The notes below the pieces were generated by a model that saw only the letters and a list, made by a program, of their open reading frames with translations, was not told the origin of the DNA and ran no database searches. A stretch of 64,000 nt of DNA from Halocaridina rubra (Eukaryota; Arthropoda; Malacostraca; Decapoda; Atyidae). Below, piece after piece: positions 1 to 13,868 of this stretch (its first letter is position 1; each line of letters opens with the position of its first letter). Where the stretch lies: the NCBI GenBank assembly GCA_037179515.1, contig JAXCGZ010009476.1, forward strand, positions 77,501 through 141,500. Direction: 5' to 3'. A program made the translations under genes and the position numbers.

Positions 1-44
1 GATTGTGGCAAAGATAGTCGAAGAGAGATATATGAAAGTAGACT
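1..44 (-). repeat. R1 repeat, fragment at window edge
   Basis: Reverse complement of this stretch matches 22291-22335 almost base for base, including the junction into a CATA microsatellite. It is the edge of a third copy of the unidentified repeat R1 seen at 21207-21836 and 22291-22915. Confidence 0.75.
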
Positions 45-72
45 ATGTATGTATGTATGTATGTATGTATGT
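44..72. repeat. (ATGT)n microsatellite, tail of LINE-A copy 1
   Basis: About seven ATGT units directly follow the 3' terminus of the minus-strand LINE copy. The same placement occurs after most LINE-A copies here. Confidence 0.9.
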
Positions 73-1282
73 GCTTACCTAATTGTGATTACCTAATTGT
101 GCTTACGGGAAAGAGCCCAAAGCTCGTATCTTCCCGTCTCCTAATTGGTTCCATTTTGTCCTTAGTGATACTTATCATACTTGTCCTTAAAACTATGGAT
201 TGAGATACCATTAACTACCTCCTCGCTTAGCCAATTCCAATTATCAACTACTCTTACACTGAAAAAGTATTTCCTTACATCCTGCAAAGAAGTTTTCTTA
301 CGAAGCTTCAAACTATGACCTCTAGTTCTAGAGCCTGCCATATCAAAATATCGATCCCTATCCACTCTGTCATAACCATGAAGGAATTTAAAGACTGTCA
401 CCATATCCCCCCTCAATCTTCTAACTTCTAGTGATGGTAAGTCTAATTCCCTCAGTCTCTCATCATAACTGAGATTACGTATTTCTGGCACCAGTTTTGT
501 GGCATGTCTTTGAACTTTTTCGAGCTTAGCTATATGCTTTTTCAAGTGCGGATTCCAAAAGGGGGTTGCATATTCGAGTTTTGGCGTCACATAGGTTACA
601 TAAATATTTCTGAACATTTCCTTGTCCATGTGCCTGAAGGCTACCCTTACATTTGATAAGAAGGCATATGCTGCCCTTACTATGTCATTTATATGTATTT
701 CTGGAGACAAATCTGCCAGTATGTTTACTCCTAGATCTCTCTCATTTTCTGAATCTTGAAGTTGTACTCCAGCCACAGAGTAGTCAAGCTTGGGCATTCT
801 TGCACTTGTACCCATTCTCATTACCTTACATTTTGAAGTATTGAATTTCATTAGCCATTTTTCTGTCCACTCATGCAGACTATTTAGATCTTCCTTAAGG
901 TCTCTACCATTATTCTCGTTTCCTACTTTCTTCACAATCTTTGCATCATCTGCAAACATCCGGTAGGTCATTTACAAGGAACAAAAGTGGCCCTAAAATT
1001 GGGCGCTGTGGAACTCCACTACTAACTCTTCTCCATTCAGACACTGAGTGTCTTACTCTAACCCTCTGTTCCCTTCCTTCTAAGTAAGTTTTTATCCATT
1101 CCAAAACATTTCCACCTATTCTAGCCATTGATTGCAGCTTCCTAATAAGTCTCCCATGTGGAACAGTGTCAAACGCTTTCTGGAAGTCTAGGAATATGCA
1201 ATCTGCCCAGCCCTCTCTTTCCTGTAAGATTTGACTTACCTCATCATAAAATTCTAATAAGTTTGTTACTGTTGATCTACCT
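73..1282 (-). mobile_element. LINE-A (CR1/L2-like) copy 1, 5'-truncated
   Basis: A non-LTR retrotransposon fragment holding the second half of the reverse transcriptase (RT), its C-terminal domain and the short 3' UTR. The 3' UTR has the family stem-loop (ACGGGAA pairing with TTCCCGT) and terminal TAGGTAATCACAAT repeats. The 5' end stops abruptly in a TG microsatellite at 1283. Its first 170 bases are near-identical to the reverse complement of 22097-22262, down to private variants such as ggtatctc and aaccaattaggag, so the two probably derive from one insertion. Confidence 0.88.
162..1282 (-). pseudogene. LINE-A ORF2 fragment (RT motif A to C-terminus)
   Basis: Encoded RT would copy LINE RNA at a nicked target. 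Visible pieces are the SSGVPQ block of RT motif B near 1000-1030, FADDAK (motif C, catalytic Asp pair) near 945-960, and the C-terminal tail with TRGHSLKLRKK and DVRKYFF. Two small deletions near 963-975, compared with the copy at 12400, remove the residues after FADD and shift the frame. The endonuclease and N-terminal RT are absent. The antisense 63-residue ORF at 653-844 is a shadow of this gene. Confidence 0.85.
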
Positions 1283-1342
1283 TCTGTGTGTGTGTGTGTG
1301 TGTGTGTGTATGCATATACATATGTGTATGTATGTATGTATG
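1283..1342. repeat. (TG)n then (TGTA)n microsatellite
   Basis: It joins the truncated 5' end of LINE-A copy 1 to the 3' end of copy 2. Confidence 0.9.
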
Positions 1343-2247
1343 TGATTACCTAATTACCTAATTGTGCTTACGGGAAAGACCCCCAAGCTAGTAACTTCCC
1401 GTCTCATGATCGGCTCCATTTTGTACTTAGTGATACATATACTTGTTCTTAAAACTATCGATTTAGTTAGCATTAACTACCTCCTCGCTTATCGAATTAC
1501 AATTATCAACTACTCTTACATTAAAAAAGTACTTCCTTACATCCTGCAAAGAAGTTTTCTTACGAAGCTTCAAACTATGACCTCTAGTTTTAGTAACAGC
1601 CATGTCAAAATATCGATTCCTATCCATAGCATCTTAATCATGAAGGACTTTATCCCCTCTTAATCTTCTAATTTCCAGTGATGGTAAGTGTAATTTTCCT
1701 TAGCCTCTGATCATAACAGATTGCGTATTTTTTGCACCAGTTTCGTTGCATGTCTTTGAACTTTATGCAGGTTAATGACGTGCATATTCAAGTGGTGATT
1801 CCAAAAAGGGGCTGTATAATCTAGTTTTGGCCTCACATACGTTACATAAATATTTCTGAACATTTCCTTGTCCATTTGCCTGAAGGCAACCCTTACATTT
1901 ACTAAGAAAGCATATGCTGCCCTTACTATGCCATTTATATGCATGTCTGGAGACAAATCGACCAGCATGTTGACTCCTAGATTTCTCTCATTCTCTGTCT
2001 CTTGAAATTGTACTCCTGCCACCAAGTAGTCAAATCTGGGCCTTCTTGAACTTGTACCCATTCTCATTACCTTACATTTTGAAGAACTGAATTTCATTAG
2101 CCACTTTTCTGACCACTCATGCAGGCTATTTAAATCATCCTGAAGTTCTCTACCACTGTTCTCGTTTCTTACTTTCTTCAAAATCTTTGCATCACCTGCA
2201 AACATATTTATGAATGAATTTACAGACTCTAATAGCTCATTTACGTA
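1343..2247 (-). mobile_element. LINE-A subfamily 2, copy A (5'-truncated)
   Basis: A roughly 900-bp 3' fragment holding RT from the FAGDAK box (FADD with Asp to Gly) to the C-terminal tail, in several frames, plus the 3' UTR. It differs from copy 1 at many shared positions (for example the tail reads NCNSISEEVV, not [10 protein letters not shown]), so it belongs to a diverged subfamily with copies B, C and D. The 5' break, just upstream of FADD at a sequence ending ctcatttacgtaagtgta, is the same as in copies B and C. Confidence 0.85.
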
Positions 2248-2259
2248 AGTGTACATAGG

Positions 2260-2293
<34 letters not shown>

Positions 2294-2362
2294 TGTATGT
2301 ATGTATTGCAGGTAGTTATTAAAATTTTATGATGACTCATTTTTCCTGCTACTAATACCAGG

Positions 2363-2460
<98 letters not shown>
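2248..2460. repeat. Compound microsatellite: (TGTA)n, 60-bp tag, (CT)n
   Basis: A TGTA run (to 2304) is followed by a unique-looking tag at 2305-2365 (ttttatgatgactcattttt is its core), then about 47 CT units. The same tag followed by CT then TA recurs at 8916, 10140 and, inverted, at 21064. Confidence 0.88.
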
Positions 2461-3412
<952 letters not shown>

Positions 3413-4322
3413 TGAGTACCTGATTACAAAATTGTGCTTACGGGAAAGAGCCCCAAACTAGTAACTTCCCGTCTCATGATCTGTTCCAATTTGTACTTTG
3501 TGATACATATACTTGTTCTTAAAACTATTGATTGAGTTAGTATTAACTACCTCCTCGCTTATCGAATTACAATTATCAACTACTCTTATACTAAAAAAGT
3601 ACTTCCTTACATCCTGCAAAGAAGTTTTCTTACGAAGCTTCAAACTATGACCTCTAGTTCTAGTAACAGCCATATCAAAATATCTATCCCTATCCACTCT
3701 ATCATAATCATGAAGGACTTTATCCCCTCTTAATCTTCTAACTTCGAGTGATGGTAAGTCTAATTCCCTTATCCTCTGATCATAACTGAGATTGCGTATT
3801 TCTTGCACCAGTTTCGTGGCATGTCTTTGAACTTTTTGCAGGTTAATGACGTGCATATTCAAGTTGTGATTCAAAAAGTGGGCTGCGTAATCAAGTTTTG
3901 GCCACACATAAGTTACATAAATATTTCTGAACATTTCCTTGTCCATGTGCTTGAAGGCAACCTTACATTTACTAAGAAAGCATATGCTGCCCTAAATATA
4001 TAATTTATATGCATGTCTGCAAACAAATCAGCCAGCATATTTACTCCTAGATCTCTCTCATTCTCTGTTTCTTGAGGTTGTACTCTTGCCAAAGAGTAGT
4101 CAAACCTGGGCCTTCTTGAACTTGTATCTATTCTCATTACCTTACATTTTGAAGAATTGGATTTCATTAGCCACTTTTCTGACCACTCATGCAGACTATT
4201 TAGATCTTCCTGAAGATCTCTACCATTGTTCTCGTTTCTTACTTTCTTCAAAATCTTTGCATCATCTACAAACATATTTATGAATGAATTACAGACTCTA
4301 ATATCTCAATTACGTAAGTGTA
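3413..4322 (-). mobile_element. LINE-A subfamily 2, copy B (5'-truncated)
   Basis: Same extent and 5' breakpoint as copies A and C. RT C-terminal pieces are read in two frames (3458-3946 and 3913-4275) with a frameshift near 3955. The FADD motif appears as FVDD. Its 5' end directly abuts the 3' terminus of the next LINE-A copy at 4324. Confidence 0.85.
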
Positions 4323-4417
4323 CGTATGTAATTACCTAATTGTAATTACCTAATTGTGTTTACGGAAAAGCCCAAAGCTCTTATCTTCCCGTCTCCTGAT
4401 CGGTTCCAATTTTATAC

Positions 4418-7135
4418 TTAGTGATACTTATCATACCAGTCCTTAAAACTATGGATTGAGGTAGCATTAACTACCTCATCACTTAGCCAATTCCAATTAT
4501 CAACTACTCTTACACTGAAAAAGTATTTTCTAACATCCTGCAAAGAAGTTTTCTTACGAAGCTTCAAACTATGACCTCTAGTTCTAGAGCCTACCATATC
4601 AAAATATTGATCCCTATCCACTCTATCATAACCATGAAGGAATTTAAAGACTGTCACCATATCCCCCTCAATCTTCTAGCTTCGAGTGATGGTAAGTCTA
4701 ATTCCCTCAGTCTCTCATCATAACTGAGATTGCGTATTTCTGGCACCAGTTTCGTGGTATGTCTTTGAACTTTTTGAAGCTTAGCTATGTACTTTTTCAA
4801 GTGTGGATTCCAAAAGGGGGCTGCATATTCGAGTTTTGGCCTCACATAGGTTACATAAATATTTCTGAACATTTCCTTGCCCACGTGCCTGAAGGCTACC
4901 CTTACATTTGATAAGAAGGAATATGCTGCCCTTACTATGCCATTTATATGTATTTCTGGAGACAAATCTGCCAGTATGTATACTCCTAGATCTCTCTCAT
5001 TTTCTGTCTCTTGAAGTTGTACTCCAGCCACCGAGTAGTCAAGTTTGGGCCTTCTTGCACTTGTACCCATTCTCATTACCTTACATTTTGAAGCATTGAA
5101 TTTCATTAGCCACTTTTCCGACCTCTCATGCAGACTATTTCAATCTTCCTGAAGTTCTCTACCATTGTTCTCGTTTCCTACTTTCTTCACAATCTTTGCA
5201 TCATCTGCAAACATATTCATGAATGAATTTACAGACTCCGGTAGGTCAATTATATAAACAAGGAACAAAAGTGGCCCTAAAATTTCCACCTATTCTAGCC
5301 ATTGCTTGCAGGATCCCAATAAGTCTCCCATGTGGAATAGTGTTAAACGCTTTCTGGAAGTCTAGGAATATGCAATCTGCCCAGCTCTCTCTTTCCTGTA
5401 AGATTTGGCTTACCTCGTCATAAAATTCTAATAAGTTTGTTACTGTTGATCTACCTTCTCTGAAGCCATGTTGCCTCACAGACAAAAAGTTGAAGGATTC
5501 CAAGTGAAGAGAGATATGTTTCCTTAGTAGTTTCTCCATAACTTTGCAAACTATGCTGATCAAGGAAACTGGTCCATAGTTCAGAGCCGTATCCCTCCTT
5601 CCCTTTTTGAAGATAGGTATCACATTTGCTTGTTTCCAGCATCTTGGAATCTCCCCCGACTCCAGTGACTCCTTAAATATGATACTTAGTGCCACTGATA
5701 TTGTGTTTGCGCACTTTTTAAGCACATGAGGGTATATGTCATCAGGACCTGTAGCTTTATGAACATCTAAATCCATCAGTGCTTTGCATACCTCTATGGC
5801 TGTAAGGTTGATGTTCTCTAATACCGGCTCTTTAGCTTCTATCTCTGCAATCTGAGGGGGTAGGGTATTTTCTACTGTAAATACTGACTGAAACTCCTTG
5901 TTTAATTCTTTGCAGAACTCTTCATCCGTCTCAGTGATGCTTTCATCCGCTCTCTTTAGCCTTAAATCCTGTTCTTTTACCTTCAGTTTTCCTCTGATAA
6001 AGCTGTGGAAAAGCTTGGGATTTTCTTTAGCCTTCCTGGTGATGTCCCTCTCATAGTCTCTCTCTGCCTCTCTCCTTTTACTTAGGTAGTCATTGCTTGC
6101 TCTTTTGTAGGTTTGCCAGGCATTTATGTTTTTTCTCCTCCTATACCTTTTCCAGCATTTGTCTCTCCACTCCTTAGCTCCTTTACACTCATTATTGAAC
6201 CATTTCTCTCTAGCATGAATTACACCTACTTTGGTGACAGGTATGCAGCAATCTACTATCTTCCCATATTTCTCACAAAAGATGTCATACATTTCTTGTA
6301 CAGATTTGTTGTAAAATAAGGTTCTCCAGTCAATAACTGAAAAAAGCTCATTCATTTTGATGTAATCTCCTTTCGGATAGTTCCTCCTCATGTCCTCAGT
6401 GCCTCTACTCTCAGGCAGAATATCTTCAATGATGTACTCCATCAACAACACACAGTGGTCACTTTTTCCAATTGGTGGTTCAAAATTTTTTTTTTCAATA
6501 TCTAACACATTATCTGTGAATACTAGATCAAGTAGTGATGGCTCATCCCCACCCCTGGCCCTCGTTGGTTCCATTACATGTTGGTGTAGGAAATTCCCTT
6601 GTACGCAATCTAGGAATCTTGCCCCGAATGAGTCCTCACCACTGTGTGGGTCAAGATTTATCCAATCTATATCTTTATGATTAAAATCTCCCATTATCAA
6701 AATCCTACATTTTCTCTCCTGTGCCATGTTAACAAATGAGTCTATGACTTCAATAGTACCTATATGATTTTCCTCATAAACTTCTAGCCTATTCTGGTTC
6801 TTTGGTGGGTTATATACAACAGTAACTATTATGATCTCTGACCCAGTATTTATGCGAGCAACAAGAAATTCCTTGAACTCACCTTCTATAGCAAAGCTTA
6901 TTTCTTCAACTTGAATCCTTTCACTTATGAGCAGTGCTATCCCTCCACCAGTCCTCTCAGATCTTTCAACCCTTAATATTCTGAAGCCCTTAGGAAAAAC
7001 TGTGACACTGTTTATGTCCTCATTCAACTTAGTCTCTGTAATTGCTACTATATCTGCCTTACTGTTGTGAATCCTATCTTTTAATTCTACTGCCTTACCA
7101 GCTAATCCATCAGCATTTTTGTATAATAATCTTAA
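4418..7135 (-). pseudogene. LINE-A ORF2: endonuclease plus reverse transcriptase
   Basis: N-terminal apurinic-type endonuclease: TETKL (catalytic Glu) near 7035, GGGIALLI, GDFNHKDIDW near 6660-6690, LLDLVFTD near 6520-6540, and SDHCVLL near 6450. Then RT: NVIPIFKKGR near 5610, QHGFREGRSTV near 5460, FLDFQKAF (motif A) near 5350. The 125-bp gap at 5283 joins motif A almost to the FADD region. A TGA near 5140 and a one-base loss near 4660 break the rest. No RNase H domain is present. The frame opens upstream of any ATG, overlapping the end of ORF1. Confidence 0.88.
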
Positions 7136-8211
7136 TGAGGCCCCATCCCCTGATCTTCTGTCATTATTTTCTTTACCTCCCCTTTGTCTGGAAGAACTCT
7201 GAAATTAAAATTTTTCTTCTCTTCTTCATTTCTTTTCTCATTTAACCTTCTTCCCTCTTCCAACAAATTTTTGATCTTTCCCATCTCTTCCTGTGTTCTG
7301 TATCGTCTAATGAACACTTCTTTGGATTTTTGAAGGTCTTTTAGACTTTCTTTTCTCAACAATATTTCCCTACATGTTTCCCCTCTCTCAAAGGTTACTT
7401 TTGTTGGTCTCGGCTATCCTTCCGTCGAATATTTGCGTAGTTGGTGTATGTTTACAATATCCTCAGGACCACAAACTACTCCAAGCTTTCTTATCAGGTC
7501 TACAACCCTAGCTTTATTTTCTTCAAATCTCCCCTGCCATGTTGGCTCCTGGGATTCGCTTATGCCTGAGATTACCACTGTCTTCTCTTTATCAAGTGCC
7601 TGTCGGATGAGTGGGTTTGCCCTTTCCATCACAACGTCCTTCATTTTTTCGATTACTGTCTCTTTATAGTCAACTGTTTGTATGTTTTCCAGTGCCACCA
7701 CCTTTACAGCCTCTTTTACTGCCACATTCCCCTTTAGTGCATCAGCAAAGGAAGTTTTCATGGCATCATTTTCCATATTCTAATCCTGGAACTGTTTTCT
7801 AAACTGTTCAATGTTTTCCTTAATCTGGACATTCCAAGCAGCAATCTCGTCTCTCTCAGAAGAGAGCAGTGAACTAACATCTAATTCCTTTAGGTTGTCA
7901 TTTAGCTGTTTGTTTTTATCTTCTTGTTTAGAATTTCTAGTTTCTAGTTCACTCTTTTCCCCTTCCAGCTTCTTTATTCTTTTTTCTAGCTCCTTTCTCT
8001 CCTGCCCTTGTGCTTTATTTGCTTCCTCCAAAAATCTTATTTCCTCTCTGAGTGTTTCATTCTCTTACATTTCTCTATCCATATTCCAAATTTTATCATC
8101 AAGGCTTGTAACCATTGTCTCTAAATCCTTGATTTTCTGATTTAGTCTCCTAATAGCTACCCCTCCTCCTGACCCATGGATGGGAGAGGTTTGGGACAGA
8201 GATGGCCTCAT
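7132..8211 (-). pseudogene. LINE-A ORF1: coiled-coil RNA-binding protein
   Basis: Starts at the ATG at 8211 (MRPSLSQTSP), the same start as the plus copy at 36898. The N-terminal third is a long charged coiled coil (repeated EELEK-type heptads, 8130-7800). The C-terminal half, from VVISGISE near 7585, resembles the RRM and C-terminal domains of L1-type ORF1 proteins, which coat LINE RNA. It ends in EDQGMGPH and a stop. Nonsense codons: TAA at 8065-8067, TAG near 7777 and TAG near 7412, each a small change from the sister copies. Confidence 0.85.
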
Positions 8212-8853
8212 TTTTATGTTCTCCCTCTCACAGAATATAGAAAGAAGAGAAAGAGAAAAAAAAGAGAGAAATACTTTTATTTAAGCTTCACACAGAATTT
8301 TTATATCTCCATATAAGGGCTATTTAGTGACTCAATTTATCTCTTTTCTGGTAACACACATCTTAACTTAAAAATTTGACTATGGTAATTTGAGGATAAA
8401 AAGAAAAAGAAAAAATGCAACTAAAACAAAGTCAAACCTGAAGGAAAATTCGAATTTGTGTCTGAGGAGAAAGCAAAAAGAAAAGAAAAACAAATGAAGA
8501 AAATAAGACAGCTGTACTAATTGGCAACTTAACTCAGTACTGTTGACAGGTGTATTTTTGGTATTTATTTAATTATTCAATTATTTCGTGTATCAAAACC
8601 AGCTATCAAATTAATATTAATGGGAAGGATACTGATTTTAACAATATATGGAACTACAGGATCAGGTGAATGGCTTAATAGCTCTCCCCAGTTTACACAA
8701 AAAATTAAGTAATGTGATGTGATGGCTTCACCTCTGGCTACTCTTCTAAGTTTCCTTCAAGGCAGAGCAGGGCAGCTTCTTCTCTTTCCCCTCACGAAAA
8801 TGTTCTCAATTTTTTCCTTTAATATTTTGGACAGTCTCGTCATACAACAAATA
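8212..8853 (-). other. LINE-A 5' UTR, most complete copy
   Basis: About 640 bp with no ORF. The 3' part (8212-8541) matches 36448-36897 upstream of the other ORF1. The part at 8542-8853 is not present elsewhere in the window. It should hold the internal promoter, but I could not identify one. Confidence 0.65.
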
Positions 8854-10583
<1,730 letters not shown>

Positions 10584-11498
10584 GTGAGTACCTAATTACC
10601 TAATTGTGCTTACGGGAAAGAACCCCAAGCTCGTAACTTCCCGTTTCCTGATCAGTTCCAATTTGCACTTAGTGATACTTATCATACTTGTCCTTAAAAC
10701 TATCTATTGAGTTAGCATTAACTACCTCCTCGCTTATCGAATTACAATTATCAACTACTCCTACACTAAAAAAGTACTTCCTTACATTCTGCAAAGAAGT
10801 TTTCTTACGAAGCTTCAAACTATGACCTCTAGTTCTAGTAACAGCCATATCAAAATATTGATCCCCATCCATTCTATCATATTCATGAAGAAATTTAAAG
10901 ACTGTCACCATATCCCCCTCAATCTTCTAGCTACGAGTGTTCCTAAGTCTATCTCTCTCAGTCTCTCATTATAACTGAGATTGCACTTTTCTTGCACCAG
11001 TGTCGTGCCATGTGTCTGAACTTTTTCCAGGTTAACGACGTGCATATTCAAGTGGTGATTCCAAAAGGGGACTGCATATTCAAGTTTCGGCCTCACATAG
11101 GTTACATAAATATTTTTGAAAATTTCCTTGTCCATGTGCCTGAAGGCTACCCTTACATTTACTAAGAAAGCATATGCTGCCCTTACTATGCCATTTATAT
11201 GCATGTTTGGAGACAAATCGGCCAGCATGTTTTCTCCTAGATCTCTCTCATTCTCTGTCTCTTGAAGTTGTACTCCTGCCACCGAGTAGTTAAGCTTGGG
11301 CATTCTTCCACTTGTACCCATTTTCATTGCCTTACATTTTGAAGAACTGAATCTCATTAGCCACTTTTCTGACCACTCATGCAGACTGTTTAGATCTTCC
11401 TGAAGTTCTCTACCATTGTTCATGTTTCTTACTTTCTTCATAATCTTTGCATCATCTGCAAACATTTTCATGAATGAATTTACAGACTCTGATAGGTC
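10584..11498 (-). mobile_element. LINE-A subfamily 2, copy D (5'-truncated)
   Basis: RT pieces 10905-11471 (MFADDAK intact) and 10669-10911 in another frame; a one-base loss near 10910 separates them. Its 5' break lies within about ten bases of that in copies A-C, but the junction sequence differs (ggtcatatatatat), so it may be independent or a re-expanded version. Confidence 0.85.
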
Positions 11499-11522
11499 AT
11501 ATATATATGTGTAATGTATGTA

Positions 11523-12847
11523 TGTGATTACCTAATTGTGTTTACGGGAAAGAGCCCAAAGCTCGTATCTTCCCGTCTACTGATCGGTTCCATTTTATAC
11601 TTAGTGATACTTATCATACCTGTCCTTAAAACTATGGATTGAGATAGCATTAACTACCTCCTCGCTTAGCCAATTCCAATTATCAATTACTCTTACACTG
11701 AAAAAGTATTTTCTTACATCCTGCAAAGAAGTTTTCTTACGAAGCTTCAAACTATGACCTCTAGTTCTAGAGCCAGCCATATCAAAATATCGATCCCTAT
11801 CCACTCTATCATAACCATGAAGGAATTTAAAGACTGTCACCATGTCCCCCCTCACTCTTCTAGCTTCGAGTGATGGTAAGTCTAATTCCCTCAGCCTCTC
11901 ATCATAACTGAGATTGCGTATTTCTGGCACCAGTTTCGTGGCATGTCTTTGAACTTTTTCAAGCTTAGCTATGTGCTTTTTCAAGTGCGGATTCCAAAAG
12001 GGGGCTGCATATTCGAGTTTTGGCCTCACATAGGTTACATAAATATTTCTGAACATTTCCTTGTCCATGTGCCTGAAGGCTACCCTTACATTTGATAAGA
12101 ATGCATATGCTGCCCTTACTATGCCATTTATATCTATTTCTGGAGACAAATCTGCCAGTATGTTTACTCCTAGATCTCTCTCTTTTTCTGTCTCTTGAAG
12201 TTGTACTCCAGCCACCGAGTAGTCAAGCTTGGGCCTTCTTGCACTTGTACCCATTCTCATTACTTTACATTTTGAAGTATTGAATTTCATTAGCCACTTT
12301 TCTGACCACTTATGCAGATTATTTAGATCCTCCTGAAGTTCTCTACCATTGTTCTCGTTTTTTACTTTCTTCACAATCTTTGCATCATCTGCAAACATAT
12401 TCATGAATGAATTTTCAGACTCTTGTAGGTCATTTACATATACAAGGAACAAAAGTGGCCCTAAAACTGAACCCTGTGGAACTCCACTACTAACTCTTCT
12501 CCATTCAGACACTGAGTGTCTTACTCTAACCCTCTGTTCCCTTCCTTCTAAGTAAGTTTTTATCCATTCCAAAACATTTCCACCTATTCTAGCCATTGAT
12601 TGCAGCTTCCTAATAAGTCTCCCATGTGGAACAGTGTCAAACGCTTTCTGGAAGTCTAGGAATATGCAATCTGCCCAGCCCTCTCTTTCCTGTAAGATTT
12701 GGCTTACCTCATCATAAAATTCTAATAAGTTTTTTACTGTTGATCTACCTTCTCTGAAGCCATGTTGCCTCACTGACAAAAAGTTGAAGGATTCCAAGTG
12801 AAGAGAGATATGTTTCCTTAGTAGTTTCTCCATAACTTTGCAAACTA
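11523..12847 (-). mobile_element. LINE-A copy E, 5'-truncated with an open RT frame
   Basis: RT from VVCKVMEKLLRKH to the C-terminus is open for about 415 codons (stop at 11601). Visible motifs: QHGFREGRSTV, FLDFQKAFDTVPHG (motif A), SSGVPQGSVLGPLLF (motif B), FADDAK (motif C), then TRGHSLKLRKK and DVRKYFFSVR at the C-terminus. All RT catalytic residues are intact but the endonuclease, ORF1 and promoter are lost, so it cannot be autonomous. The 5' end joins an 83-bp TGTA microsatellite whose translation extends the frame. It is the best-preserved RT half on this strand. Confidence 0.9.
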
Positions 12848-12930
12848 CGTATGTATGTATGTATGTATGTATGTATGTATGTATGTATGTATGTATGTAT
12901 GTATGTATGTATGTATGTATGTATGTATGT
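12848..12930. repeat. (TGTA)n microsatellite
   Basis: About 20 units between LINE-A copy E and the left inverted-repeat arm. The right arm has the matching CATA tract at 16997-17020. Confidence 0.93.
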
Positions 12931-13420
12931 TCCTTCTGTTGTACAGGCACTGGATGTTGCTATTGCAGCATCATCATTTACTTTTCATGTAGTAATGAAT
13001 GTTTTCAAACAATGCAAATAATCTTAGTAAAGACGCTGTATCATGCAATCGCCCAATACATTCTATCTACAGAAGATCAGCTTGCTTAGCAGATCGGAGA
13101 AACTCATTAAGTATTATTGCAAAATTCTTTTCTTCTTATTCCCTCCCTAATTTGAAAGTAAAAAATAATCACCTTATTCAAGCAAATGAAGAAACACCTT
13201 GATCAAACCAGCTAAATCTCTTGCTTTTAAGACACAAATTAGAATTATACTATAGTGGAGATTTTCTCTTTATTTCATGCTTTTCTCAATCATGAAAATG
13301 TTTTCCTGGTCAAATGTACATTGCATTATGGAATATGTAAGACAGCTTCATTTTCAGCTTACTTGGATATTTTTCTAGTGCACCCCTACTTGCCTGTTAT
13401 AAACTGTTCATATTTCAGTA
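12931..13420 (+). repeat. Inverted repeat, left arm (about 490 bp)
   Basis: Reads as the reverse complement of 16488-16990, roughly 75-80 percent alike by eye. Shared blocks include ggcactggatgttgc, gcagcatcatcatttactt and ctttatttcatgcttttctc. No coding potential or known TE is recognised. Both arms end outward in a CATA/TGTA tract followed by a LINE-A copy. Confidence 0.8.
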
Positions 13421-13742
13421 ATCCTCTCAGGCATTTTGGTAGCCCACTGTAACAAATATTTTTCGTCCATCTTCGACAAAAATTCTGTTTGCATGCCGCA
13501 TTTCTGTAGCAAATATTCGAAAAAAATAAGCTAAACTTATCTGCAATTCTTAAACCTCAATATGTAAATTAAATAGAATTAGATGAAATACTATTAATCT
13601 CAGAGCTGCTGAGTGCGTTGTCAGTCAAAGACCAAATAAAAAGCAACCGCCAAAGACTTCAATATAACTGCAAATTAAAACTGAGTTAAAAAGTTGGATG
13701 GAAATATTTTAAAACTGTCAAAATGATACACCAGATGAGAGG
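13421..13742. other. No recognisable feature
   Basis: AT-rich, no convincing ORF, no match elsewhere in the window noticed. Confidence 0.6.
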
Positions 13743-13764
13743 GAAGATTAGGAGTTACACTTTT

Positions 13765-13840
<76 letters not shown>

Positions 13841-13868
13841 AGCTGCTGCTGCTGCTGCTGCTACTGCT
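13743..13868. repeat. (CTA)n then (GCT)n trinucleotide repeat
   Basis: About 25 CTA units and about eight GCT units. On the minus strand it sits directly after the 3' UTR of LINE-B and may be that element's tail. Confidence 0.85.

Larger units (their letters stand above)
4324..8853 (-). mobile_element. LINE-A near full-length copy (about 4.5 kb)
   Basis: Contains, in order on the minus strand, a 640-bp 5' UTR, ORF1 (8211-7132), ORF2 (7135-4418) and a 3' UTR with the stem-loop and terminal repeats. It carries several nonsense codons, frameshifts and an internal deletion of about 125 bp at 5283 that removes RT motif B. Its 5' end meets a TGTA tract, beyond which lies a 30-bp relic of yet another LINE-A 3' end (8871-8900). 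Together with 36447-40886 it defines the complete element. Confidence 0.88.

Noticed and set aside
653..844. Recurrent 63-residue ORF (MIRRHMLPLLCHLY type; also 4908, 12092, 59185, 62543)
   Set aside because: It is antisense to the LINE-A RT and recurs only because that element recurs; no sign of selection on its own frame.
12349..12555. Recurrent 68-residue ORF starting MFSFFTFFTIFASS (also 39847, 62271)
   Set aside because: Antisense shadow of the RT FADD region.
12848..12930. Short regular repeats as a CRISPR array
   Set aside because: Four-base microsatellite without spacers in a eukaryotic TE region; no cas-like genes.
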